Origin: Simiduia agarivorans SA1 = DSM 21679
GTDB lineage: Bacteria; Pseudomonadota; Gammaproteobacteria; Pseudomonadales; Cellvibrionaceae
DNA length: 64,000 nt
Reading direction: 5' to 3'
Assembly: GCF_000305785.2 (NCBI RefSeq)
Contig: NC_018868.3
Location: 1,350,001 to 1,414,000 of the forward strand
Under the pieces are notes generated by a model. It saw only the letters and a list, made by a program, of their open reading frames with translations, made no database searches and had not been told where the DNA came from. Both the position numbers and the translations under genes were made by a program. How positions within the stretch are numbered: position 1 is the first letter of the stretch; each line of letters opens with the position of its first letter. Of this stretch, positions 36,836-44,572 are shown piece after piece.

Positions 36836-37789
36836 ATGACTGCAAACACCAAAAAAATTCTCATCACCGGCGCGGCCGGCTACATCGGTTTTCAATTGGG
36901 TGAACGCCTGTGCCGCGAATACGCCGTGGTGGGTGTGGATATCCGTTCGCGCAACGATGCCCACTTCCACATTGAAACCATGGACATCCGCTCACACCGG
37001 TTGGCCCAGTTTATTGCAGACGAAAACGTCACCCACGTGATTCACCTGGCATCGGTTGTCGAGCCTTCGCGCGATGTGAGCCGCGATTACGATATCGATG
37101 TGAACGGCACCCGCAATCTGCTTGAAGCCTGTGTGAAAAACAACGTGCGCCACCTCACGGTCACCAGCAGCGGCGCGGCCTATGGCTATCACGCCGACAA
37201 CCCGGCCTGGCTCAAAGAGTCTGATCCGCTGCGCGGGAACGACGAGTTTTCCTACGCCGCCCACAAACGCATCGTGGAGACCATGCTCGCGCGCTATCGC
37301 GAACACTACCCGGCCATGCAACAGCTGATATTCCGCCCGGGCACGGTGCTGGGTGCCAACACCAACAACATGATCACCCAACTGTTCAATGGCCGGCGCT
37401 TGCTGACGATTTCAGGCTCCGATTCACCGTTTGTGTTTATCTGGGATCAGGACGTAGTGGGCGCCATTGAACAAGGCCTGCGCGAGGATAAAACCGGCAT
37501 CTACAACCTGGCCGGCGATGGCGCTTTGAGCATGCGCGATATTGCCGCGCTGATCAACAAACCGGTAATGAATCTGCCTGCGGGCCTGCTGCGTTGGCTG
37601 TTGCGGATTGGCAAGCTTTTGAAACTGACCCGCTACGGACCGGACCAGATCAATTTTTTGCGGTATCGCCCGGTATTGAGTAACCAGGCATTGAAGGATT
37701 CCTTTGGCTACCGCCTGAACAAAACCTCGCGCGAAACTTTCGAGTTCTTTCTCGCCCACCGCTCAACCGATACAGGCAATCCCTCATGA
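36836..37789 (+). CDS. NAD-dependent epimerase/dehydratase
   Basis: 317 residues, extended SDR. ITGAAGYIGFQLGE binds NAD, VIHLASVVEPS follows, SSGAAYG supplies the Ser, and YAAHKR gives the catalytic Tyr-x-x-x-Lys. The substrate is uncertain; members of this group act on sugar nucleotides or, as 3-beta-hydroxysteroid dehydrogenases, on sterols. It overlaps the next SDR gene by 4 nt. Confidence 0.88.
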   Translation: MTANTKKILITGAAGYIGFQLGERLCREYAVVGVDIRSRNDAHFHIETMDIRSHRLAQFIADENVTHVIHLASVVEPSRDVSRDYDIDVNGTRNLLEACVKNNVRHLTVTSSGAAYGYHADNPAWLKESDPLRGNDEFSYAAHKRIVETMLARYREHYPAMQQLIFRPGTVLGANTNNMITQLFNGRRLLTISGSDSPFVFIWDQDVVGAIEQGLREDKTGIYNLAGDGALSMRDIAALINKPVMNLPAGLLRWLLRIGKLLKLTRYGPDQINFLRYRPVLSNQALKDSFGYRLNKTSRETFEFFLAHRSTDTGNPS

Positions 37790-38589
37790 ACCGCCCGGTT
37801 GCTTTGGTTACCGGTGCCGCCAGCGGCCTGGGCTGGGCGCTGTGTCAGCAATTGATCAAGGCCGGCTATGCACTCGCCCTGGTGGACAGGGATGAAGCCG
37901 GCCTGCAACAAAAAGCCGCGTTGGTTCCGCCAGCGCAATGCGCGCTGACCGCCGCCCTGGATCTCACCGACCGGGATGCACTGGACGCGTTGGCGATCAA
38001 ACTGCGCGCGCTGCAGCGACTGGATTGTCTGGTGAATAACGCCGGCATTACCCACCGTTCGCTGGCAGAAAAAACCCAGCCGGAGGTGATTGCGAAAGTC
38101 ATGGCGGTGAATTACCAGGCGCCGGTAGAACTGACGCTCTTGTGCCTGCCATTGTTAAAAGCCAGCCACGGCCAGATTGTGAATATCAGTTCCATGGCGG
38201 GCTGGATGCCGGTGCTGGGCCGCGCCGGTTACTGCGCCGCCAAAAGCGCCATGCACCAGTACTTTGAAGTGTTGCGCGCCGAAATCATGGACGATGGCGT
38301 GAACGTACTGATGGTGTACCCGAGCTTTCTGGATACCGCCATTGAAAAAAATGCCCTGGACGAAGACGGCAAACCCAACGCGCGGGCGCGCTCAACCATC
38401 GGCAGCATGCGCTCGGCCGACTGGATGGCCGAGAGAATTGCCACCGCCATTTTGTTCCGGGAGGAACGGCTGTTTCCCGACCGCTTCACGTTTTTTGCCA
38501 GTGTGCTGTACAAAATTTGCCCCCGTTTCTTTATTCACAACATGCGCAAAAAGTTTGCGGTGGAATTGAACGCCAAGGATGCTGGGTAG
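37786..38589 (+). CDS. short-chain dehydrogenase/reductase
   Basis: 267 residues. TGAASGLGWALC cofactor motif, NNAGIT, catalytic Ser in ISSMAG and Tyr-x-x-x-Lys in GYCAAKSA, all intact. The C-terminal extension after residue 190 (FFASVLYKICPRFF) is hydrophobic and could touch the membrane, as in lipid-acting SDRs. ATGA coupling with the epimerase shows one operon. Confidence 0.88.
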   Translation: MNRPVALVTGAASGLGWALCQQLIKAGYALALVDRDEAGLQQKAALVPPAQCALTAALDLTDRDALDALAIKLRALQRLDCLVNNAGITHRSLAEKTQPEVIAKVMAVNYQAPVELTLLCLPLLKASHGQIVNISSMAGWMPVLGRAGYCAAKSAMHQYFEVLRAEIMDDGVNVLMVYPSFLDTAIEKNALDEDGKPNARARSTIGSMRSADWMAERIATAILFREERLFPDRFTFFASVLYKICPRFFIHNMRKKFAVELNAKDAG

Positions 38590-38646
38590 ATAGACGTCTC
38601 TTTGTGACTGACTCCTGTAGTCGCACCGACAATTGGAAAATTTATT

Positions 38647-39378
38647 TTGAACTGGACACTGATCGGGCTGTTTATTCTAATCAGCTACACCCTCGAAGCC
38701 ATCACCGGCTTTGGCTCCATTGTGATTGCCCTGTCCCTGGGTGCCCTGATCCTGCCGATGGATCAATTGCTGCCGGTGCTGGTACCGCTGAATATTTTCA
38801 TGTCGGGCTTTCTGGTGGTAAAACACCGCCAGCACATACTCTGGCCCCTGTTGCTGAAAATCATCGCGCCCCTGATGGTGCTGGGCACTATTGCCGGCGC
38901 CTGGCTGCGGCCGGCGCTGGCGGGAGGATTGCTGGCGGTATTGTTCGCTGTGGTTATCGCCGTGTTCGGCGCGCGTGAATTGTATCGCAGCTTTGGCGCA
39001 AACCCGGTGCAAGCCCATCCCCGTTGGCTGAATCAATTACTGATGGCCGGCGCCGGCCTGACCCATGGCCTGTTTGCCTCCGGCGGCCCCCTGCTGGTGT
39101 TTGCCCTGGCCGGTACTCACGCCAATAAGAGCCAGATGCGGGCTACCCTGTTGGCGGTGTGGTTTTCCCTCAACTGCCTGCTCACCCTGCTGTTTTTGCT
39201 GGACGGACAACTGCTACCAGTATTGCCCAAAATCCTCATGTTTCTGCCCCTGCTGTTGGTGGGCGTCTGGTTGGGCGAAAAGCTGCACCACGCGCTGTCG
39301 GATCTCGCCTTCCGGCGGCTGATCTACAGCATCCTGCTGACCACGGGGCTGCTACTGTTGCTGCGTGCCTTGCTGTGA
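38647..39378 (+). CDS. TauE/SafE family membrane exporter
   Basis: 243 residues, seven to eight TM segments. The family repeats are seen as EAITGFGSIVIALSLGALILP and the second-half AGAGLTHGLFASGGPLLVFAL. TauE/SafE proteins export sulfite, sulfoacetate or related organic anions. The only start that gives a full first TM segment is TTG 38647; ATG would remove it. It is the last gene of the monooxygenase operon. An exporter for an anion or sulfur compound would fit removal of a by-product. Confidence 0.8.
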   Translation: MNWTLIGLFILISYTLEAITGFGSIVIALSLGALILPMDQLLPVLVPLNIFMSGFLVVKHRQHILWPLLLKIIAPLMVLGTIAGAWLRPALAGGLLAVLFAVVIAVFGARELYRSFGANPVQAHPRWLNQLLMAGAGLTHGLFASGGPLLVFALAGTHANKSQMRATLLAVWFSLNCLLTLLFLLDGQLLPVLPKILMFLPLLLVGVWLGEKLHHALSDLAFRRLIYSILLTTGLLLLLRALL

Positions 39379-39412
39379 GGCATTTGGGCGGATTTTGCAC
39401 CAATATTCAGCA

Positions 39413-39441
39413 GCGCCCGACGGCCATAACGGGCCGGGCGC
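39413..39441 (+). terminator. GC-rich hairpin after the TauE-like gene
   Basis: GCGCCCG-A-CGGCC, ATAAC, GGGCCGGGCGC forms a stem with one small bulge 34 nt after the stop. There is no T run, so it is a weak candidate. Confidence 0.35.
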
Positions 39442-39582
39442 GCAATAATTAGCAAAAAAAGTCACCGATAGCACCAGCTTCTTGCACAAATGCCAGCCCG
39501 GTATGCACCAGCGCCTTGAGGGCCAAATTGGTATAGCGATTGCAAAGTATCCTGGCAATAAGAGCTTGCTGAAGTTATTGCC

Positions 39583-40392
39583 ATGAATGCAAACGCCCGC
39601 ACCGAACGCACCCTGCCCGCCCAGGCCACCCATCAGGACCCGGGGTTAGCCCTGTTTGCCGAACTGATTGGCCTGCTGCAGATGCACCGGGGCGCGAGCC
39701 TGGCCGCCTTGGGGGGGCTGGAGAATTTCCACCAACAGGCCACAGCCCTGCACCCGCAAATCGATACGCTGCTCGCCAAAGTCGCTTACCAGGCCATTCA
39801 GACAGACCCGGCCCAGTGGCAACTGATCACCGGCGAATGGGAAAATACCCGTCGGCACTGGCGTCAGGATTCGGCGCTGGCGAATTTCGAAATCCATAAT
39901 TTCCTGATCGAACAGTGCCACCGCCTGCTCTGGCAATATGTGGAAAGCCGCCCCCAACTGGGCCAAAGTGAAGCCGACGAATTCCTGTTCCGCGATGTGC
40001 CATTGCACGTGGAAGGACTGGGCCAATTGCGCGGGTTGGCGAGCTACTGCCTGACCCAGACACCCGACGCTGCCGAATACCAGCAGTGCCTGCCGCGCGT
40101 GGCTCAACTCAGTAAACAATCCCACTCCTCGCTGGTGGAAACCCAACGGGTGTTGATTCGCATGGCCAACCAATTGCAGAAAGCCAGCAGCCAGTACCCC
40201 AGCTTATTGCCGACACTCCAGGCCCGGGTGAAACTCACCGGCCAGTTTCTGCAAATGGTGCAGACGCAACTGGATGCCAAAACCGACGCGAAACCCCAAC
40301 CCGAAAAATTATTCCAGATTGGTACCCTGGCGATTGAGGCAAATCAGAAAGTGTGGACCTTGCTGGCGCAAAAACGTTTACTGGCCGCCTGA
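39583..40392 (+). CDS. NIT (nitrate/nitrite-sensing) domain protein
   Basis: 269 residues, all helical, without signal peptide or TM. The segment LLQMHRGASLAALGG matches the helix of NIT domains (HRG followed by a small-residue run) that bind nitrate or nitrite in NasR. NasR also has a C-terminal ANTAR RNA-binding domain; none is visible here, so this protein would sense but not itself bind RNA. It ends inside the 3' end of the PP2C/kinase gene (15-nt convergent overlap). Neighbouring nitrate genes support a sensing role. Confidence 0.68.
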   Translation: MNANARTERTLPAQATHQDPGLALFAELIGLLQMHRGASLAALGGLENFHQQATALHPQIDTLLAKVAYQAIQTDPAQWQLITGEWENTRRHWRQDSALANFEIHNFLIEQCHRLLWQYVESRPQLGQSEADEFLFRDVPLHVEGLGQLRGLASYCLTQTPDAAEYQQCLPRVAQLSKQSHSSLVETQRVLIRMANQLQKASSQYPSLLPTLQARVKLTGQFLQMVQTQLDAKTDAKPQPEKLFQIGTLAIEANQKVWTLLAQKRLLAA

Positions 40393-42147
40393 TCCCGACA
40401 CCCAAATCCATTGGGCGATCAACAAGAGTGTCAACAACGCACTCAACCCCTTCCAGAATACCAGCGGATTACGTTCGATCAGCGGTGCGCTTTCGTGTTG
40501 TGACACCAGCGCACTGTTTGGCTTAGACAGATCTGCCAGTAATTCCGAATACGCCGCATAACGACCCTGAGGCCGGGCATTCAAGGCTTTCTTCAAAGCC
40601 AGATCCATCCATAAGGGAATGTCTTTTCTGACGGTGCGAATGCTGATGTAGCGCCAGGCATCGAAACTGCCGGGTGGATCGCGTTGCATATTGGGCAAGT
40701 GAAACGGCAATTTTCCGCACAGCATTTCGTAGGCAATCACCGCCAGCGAAAACAGATCCGAGCGATCGCTGCCCGGATCGCCCAACAGGTATTCCGGCGC
40801 GATGTAATCGACCGACCCCACCGGCACCTCTTCGAGCAAAGGCGAGGCAATTTCACCCAGGCCGGCAACATACACAGTACCAAAATCAATAATCACCGGC
40901 CGGCCACGCGGGTTGATAATGATATTTTCCGGCTTAAGATCCCGGTGAATCATGCTCAATCGCTGAAAGGCTCTCAGTGCATGCACTATTTTATCCAACA
41001 GTTCGCGCACCACGTTCAGATCCGGATTCGGATTATCGTAAATCCACTGGCGGAGGGTAATGCCCTCCACGTATTCGCACACATGGTATAGAAAAGGGCT
41101 GTCGTTGGGGCGCGGTAGTATTTTCATGACCCCGGGGTGATTGATGCGCGAGCCAACCCACTGTTCCCGGACAAATCCTTCCAGATATTGCGGGTCGTCT
41201 TTAAAGTTTTCAGACGGCGCTTTCAACACCTGCTGCTTGCCGGTGTTGCGGTCGCGCACGCGATAGAGGTGTGAACGGGTACCGGAATGCAGCACATCGA
41301 TCACTTCAAAATGATCCAGCTTATTGCCTTCGGACAATACCGGCGGAATCACCAGCTGGCTGAGACTGCGATGGACCTCATCGATTTCCGCCAGTGGCAG
41401 TTCGTCCACGCGCACGAGCAAGCAGGTGATATTGTCATCGCTGCCCCGCGCCAGCGCGAGTTCAGCCAACTGTTTGGCAGCTTGCTCCAGATCTTCCGAC
41501 GCGACCAGGGTTTCGCTCAACAGCTTGTCCGGAATCCATTCATGAATACCATCGGTGCTGAGTAGAAATACGTCGCCCGGTTGCACTTCTTCGGTCTGGT
41601 AATCCACCTCGAGGCGCGAATCCATCCCCAGCGCACGGGTGAGAAAGGTTTTTTCTCCGCCCTGTTGATGCACGTGATCGCGCGTCAGCTGTTCGATATG
41701 ACCCGCGCGGTGCAGATAGATACGGCTGTCACCGGCATGAAAAATATGGGCGGTGTTGGATTTGATCAGCAAGGCACTGAAGGTGGTGACCAACCCGTCG
41801 TGCCGGGCACTGGCTTGTTGGCCGTGGTGATACAACCAAGAATTGAGTGAAGACAACACCCTTGCTGCGGCAGTTTTTACCGGCCAGGTGTCTGGGGTGG
41901 ACAGGTAATCTTCAATAAACAGGGTGACGCAGGTTGAACTGGCTTGCTGGGCGTTTTCGCTGCAACTGACACCATCGGCAATACACGCTACGCCACCTTT
42001 CAGTGTGCGGGCACTGCCCTGGGGTAACAGGGCCGCAAACGCATCCTGGTTTTCCGGCTTGAGACCGGCGCTGGTGTAGCCACCAAAGCTCAGCTGGAGT
42101 TCTTTTTTCCCCACGACCACCTCTGCGATGGATTCCCGTGCATTCAT
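40378..42147 (-). CDS. PP2C phosphatase - Ser/Thr kinase fusion with C-terminal membrane anchor
   Basis: 589 residues. The PP2C phosphatase domain comes first (NQDAFAALLPQG, CIADGVS, FHAGDSRIYLH, LSTDGIHEW, SDDNITCLLVRVDE). A protein kinase domain follows (VLKAPSENF Lys, HRDLKPENI catalytic loop, DFGTV, VGSVDYIAPEYL) and then one TM helix at the end (FWKGLSALLTLLLIAQWIW). ATG 42147 is preferred over a TTG 16 codons earlier. Pseudomonads have the same gene between the assimilatory nitrate transporter and nirB, so a role in controlling nitrate uptake is likely. Confidence 0.9.
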   Translation of the reverse strand: MNARESIAEVVVGKKELQLSFGGYTSAGLKPENQDAFAALLPQGSARTLKGGVACIADGVSCSENAQQASSTCVTLFIEDYLSTPDTWPVKTAAARVLSSLNSWLYHHGQQASARHDGLVTTFSALLIKSNTAHIFHAGDSRIYLHRAGHIEQLTRDHVHQQGGEKTFLTRALGMDSRLEVDYQTEEVQPGDVFLLSTDGIHEWIPDKLLSETLVASEDLEQAAKQLAELALARGSDDNITCLLVRVDELPLAEIDEVHRSLSQLVIPPVLSEGNKLDHFEVIDVLHSGTRSHLYRVRDRNTGKQQVLKAPSENFKDDPQYLEGFVREQWVGSRINHPGVMKILPRPNDSPFLYHVCEYVEGITLRQWIYDNPNPDLNVVRELLDKIVHALRAFQRLSMIHRDLKPENIIINPRGRPVIIDFGTVYVAGLGEIASPLLEEVPVGSVDYIAPEYLLGDPGSDRSDLFSLAVIAYEMLCGKLPFHLPNMQRDPPGSFDAWRYISIRTVRKDIPLWMDLALKKALNARPQGRYAAYSELLADLSKPNSALVSQHESAPLIERNPLVFWKGLSALLTLLLIAQWIWVSGSGGQ

Positions 42148-42250
42148 ACCCGTTCCCAGAAAAGCGGATGTGCGAAGCAGGTTACCGATGCGCAACCTGC
42201 TTCGCAGCTTAAACCACCCTGTTGCATAGACACAATGCGCAACAGGTGTG

Positions 42251-43720
42251 TTACGACACGGTAATCAATTCAACCGAGCCATCTTCGCGGACTTCTGCAA
42301 TGTGGCCTTCCGGCTCTTCCATAAACAGCAGTGTGACAAAGCCCAGCACCGCAGTGCCTGCAATCACAAAGAAGAACGTGGAATAGTCCACCAGACTCAA
42401 CACGGTCAGGTAAACCACTGCACCCACGTTACCGTAAGCGCCGGTCATGCCAGCAATCTGGCCGGTCAGACGGCGCTTGATCAGAGGCACAACCGCGAAA
42501 ACTGCGCCCTCGCCCGCCTGTACAAAGAAAGAACAGGCCATGGCGGCAATGACTGCCATCACCAGCGGCCAGCTGGAATCCACCATTCCCATGACCGCAT
42601 AGCCAACAGCCAGGCCGGCGGTGAGGATCAACAAGGTGGATTTGCGGCCAAAGCGATCGGAAATCCAACCGCCGCCCGGGCGCGACATCAGGTTCATAAA
42701 GGCGTAAGCCGATGCCACCATGCCCGCCATCACCGGGGTCAGTTCAAAGGTGTCGGCAAAGAACAGGGGCAACATGGAGACCACCGCCAGCTCGGAGCCA
42801 AAGGTCGCGAAGTACAATACATTCAGTACCGCCACCTGCTTGAACTTGTAACGATGCATTTCCGGCACCGGCTCTTTGAAGATATTTTTATTGACCTTCC
42901 AGACATGGGACAGCTCGTACAGGAACAGCAGGACCAGGCCCACGTAGCAGCCCAGGGAAACCGTTTCGCTCAGCATGCTCACACCCGCCGGCGACAACTT
43001 CCAGGTCAGCAATGCCAATGCGGCGTACATGGGCACTTTCATAATCACCAGGAAGAAGAAGTCGCCTTTACTGGTCACTTCCATGGCGCCCAGATTTTTC
43101 GGGCGGAAGTAGGTGGAGCCTTTGGGCGTATCGCTGACGTTGGCGTAGTAAACGAATGAAAACAACAGGCTCATCACGCCGGTGAGGCCGATGGCATAAC
43201 GCCAGCCGTCGTCACCGCCAAAAAGCACCGCCAGGGTCGGCAGCGTAAACGCTGCTGCAGCGGAACCAAAATTACCCCAACCGCCGTAAATGCCTTCCGC
43301 GGTACCCAGCTCATTGGCGGGGAACCATTCGCTCACCATGCGGATACCAATCACAAAGCCGGCACCGATAAAGCCGAGCGCAAAACGGGCAATGGCCGCC
43401 TGCACAAAGGTGTCGGCCAGCGCAAACATGAAGCAGGGAATGGAACACAGCGCCAACAACCCGGAATAAACCACACGGGGGCCGTATTTGTCGGTCAGCA
43501 TACCAATGATCACCCGCGCCGGAATGGTGAGCGCTACGTTCAGAATCAGCAGCGTCTTGATTTCAGACGGCTCCAGCCCCAAAGACGCCGCAACTGCTTG
43601 CAACAAAGGCGCAAAGTTAAACCACACCACGAAGGTAATGAAAAATGCCATCCAGCTCAGGTGCAGAATTTTCATCTTGCCTGTGAAGGAGAACAGGTTA
43701 AAGGACTTGGCCGTGCTCAT
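42251..43720 (-). CDS. nitrate/nitrite transporter, MFS (NarK/NasA type)
   Basis: 489 residues, 12 TM segments. The NarK/NasA (NNP) family motif appears as [19 protein letters not shown], with the Arg that binds nitrate, and a second-half [16 protein letters not shown]. It imports nitrate for the cytoplasmic reductase. It lies downstream of nirD but behind a strong terminator and about 480 bp of leader, so it has its own promoter. It is followed by the kinase/phosphatase gene. Naming differs between groups (nasA, nrtP, narK), so no symbol is given. Confidence 0.93.
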   Translation of the reverse strand: MSTAKSFNLFSFTGKMKILHLSWMAFFITFVVWFNFAPLLQAVAASLGLEPSEIKTLLILNVALTIPARVIIGMLTDKYGPRVVYSGLLALCSIPCFMFALADTFVQAAIARFALGFIGAGFVIGIRMVSEWFPANELGTAEGIYGGWGNFGSAAAAFTLPTLAVLFGGDDGWRYAIGLTGVMSLLFSFVYYANVSDTPKGSTYFRPKNLGAMEVTSKGDFFFLVIMKVPMYAALALLTWKLSPAGVSMLSETVSLGCYVGLVLLFLYELSHVWKVNKNIFKEPVPEMHRYKFKQVAVLNVLYFATFGSELAVVSMLPLFFADTFELTPVMAGMVASAYAFMNLMSRPGGGWISDRFGRKSTLLILTAGLAVGYAVMGMVDSSWPLVMAVIAAMACSFFVQAGEGAVFAVVPLIKRRLTGQIAGMTGAYGNVGAVVYLTVLSLVDYSTFFFVIAGTAVLGFVTLLFMEEPEGHIAEVREDGSVELITVS

Positions 43721-43925
43721 GTCTTATCCCTGAAGAGTAGTGAATAAAAAGGGTATAAATTTATCTGAGGGGATATGAGCAAAGGTCATGCCTACTTTTT
43801 AACAGTTCGAGGCTTTTTGCATTTTGGGTGCGAAAGTCGCTTAAATCCGCGGAATTCTGGCCCCCGGCACCGGGCACACTCCCCAGCATGGGGATTCGCG
43901 CGCAAAGATAAGGCAGACGCCCGAT

Positions 43926-43941
43926 CATTTTTGCACCCTTC
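43926..43941 (-). promoter_or_regulatory. shared leader motif, copy upstream of the nitrate transporter
   Basis: CATTTTTGCACCCTTC on the plus strand matches 48202-48217 at 14 of 16 bases. The plus-strand TGCACCCTTCTGG (43932-43944) resembles half of an NtrC site (TGCAC-N5-TGG). Both copies lie upstream of minus-strand nitrate genes in the same orientation. Confidence 0.35.
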
Positions 43942-43962
43942 TGGCCCAAAGCGCACCAGTGA

Positions 43963-44037
43963 GGGGCGCCCGGCGTAGGGGCGCCCAACATAGGGGCGAC
44001 CGGCATAGGGGCGCGCGCGATAGGATCGCCCGATGTA
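43963..44037. repeat. five 15-bp tandem repeats in the transporter leader
   Basis: The units begin GGGGCG (the last GGATCG) and end GTA or ATA: 43963, 43978, 43993, 44008 and 44023. The fifth is the most diverged. The array is upstream of the nitrate transporter, with no gene of its own. Open frames across it code a five-residue repeat only because 15 is a multiple of three. Confidence 0.75.
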
Positions 44038-44060
44038 GGTGTGAGAAACGCCAACCAGTA

Positions 44061-44138
44061 AAACAAAAAAAGCAGACGCAGGTTGTTTTGCCGGCAACTC
44101 GCACGCGGGGAGCTGCTGGCAAAACAACCTTTGTCTGC
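44061..44138 (-). terminator. long intrinsic terminator of the cobA-nirBD operon
   Basis: On the minus strand a 29-nt arm (44138-44110) pairs with 44100-44072 over all but a few bases around a 9-nt loop, followed at once by TTTTTTTGTTTT. It starts 63 nt after the nirD stop. Confidence 0.85.
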
Positions 44139-44200
44139 CAAAGGTGCAAAAAGAAACGATTAAAACAGTGTGGTCTGATCCTCAGACCGGTTAACAAATA

Positions 44201-44524
44201 TCAGGCAGCAACTTCCACCTGACCATCCACCTCGCGTACCGCATAAACCGGTACCGAGATATCCTCTTCCAGGCATTTGCCCGTCGCCAATTCAAAATGC
44301 TGCTTGTACAGCGGCGAGGCTACCACCAGCGCATCGCCAATTGAGCCCTGAATCCCGCGCGACAAAATATTGGCCTTGCCAATGGGGTCGTAGTTATCCA
44401 GGGCATACAAGGTTTTGTCTTTCAGGGTCCGGAAAATCGCCACCTGTTTGCCCGCTACCAGGGCGCATACACCAGTGCCGGGCACAACATCGGCTGAACG
44501 ACACACTTTTTGCCAATTGCTCAT
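44201..44524 (-). CDS. nirD: assimilatory nitrite reductase (NADH) small subunit
   Basis: 107 residues, Rieske-like fold (WQKVCRSADVVPGTGVCALVAGKQVAIF, LYALDNYDPIGKANILSRG, FELATGKCLE). NirD proteins lack the Rieske Cys/His ligands and serve as a structural partner of NirB; here too no CxH pair is visible. ATG 44524 has GGAG before it, so the first four residues of the longer frame are not used. The gene lies 48 nt after nirB. Confidence 0.93.
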   Translation of the reverse strand: MSNWQKVCRSADVVPGTGVCALVAGKQVAIFRTLKDKTLYALDNYDPIGKANILSRGIQGSIGDALVVASPLYKQHFELATGKCLEEDISVPVYAVREVDGQVEVAA

Positions 44525-44572
44525 AGTTTTCTCCATACGGGTGGCATTACCACCCGCTTTGATCAGGGGTTA

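Noticed and set aside
43808..43832. Sigma-54-like promoter for the nitrate transporter on the minus strand
   Set aside because: TCGCACC-CAAA-ATGCA has the right spacing but lacks the invariant -24 GG.
43792..44127. Minus-strand frame with a YAGRP-type five-residue repeat
   Set aside because: It only reads the 15-bp tandem repeats and the terminator hairpin; there is no ribosome site and no other protein-like part.
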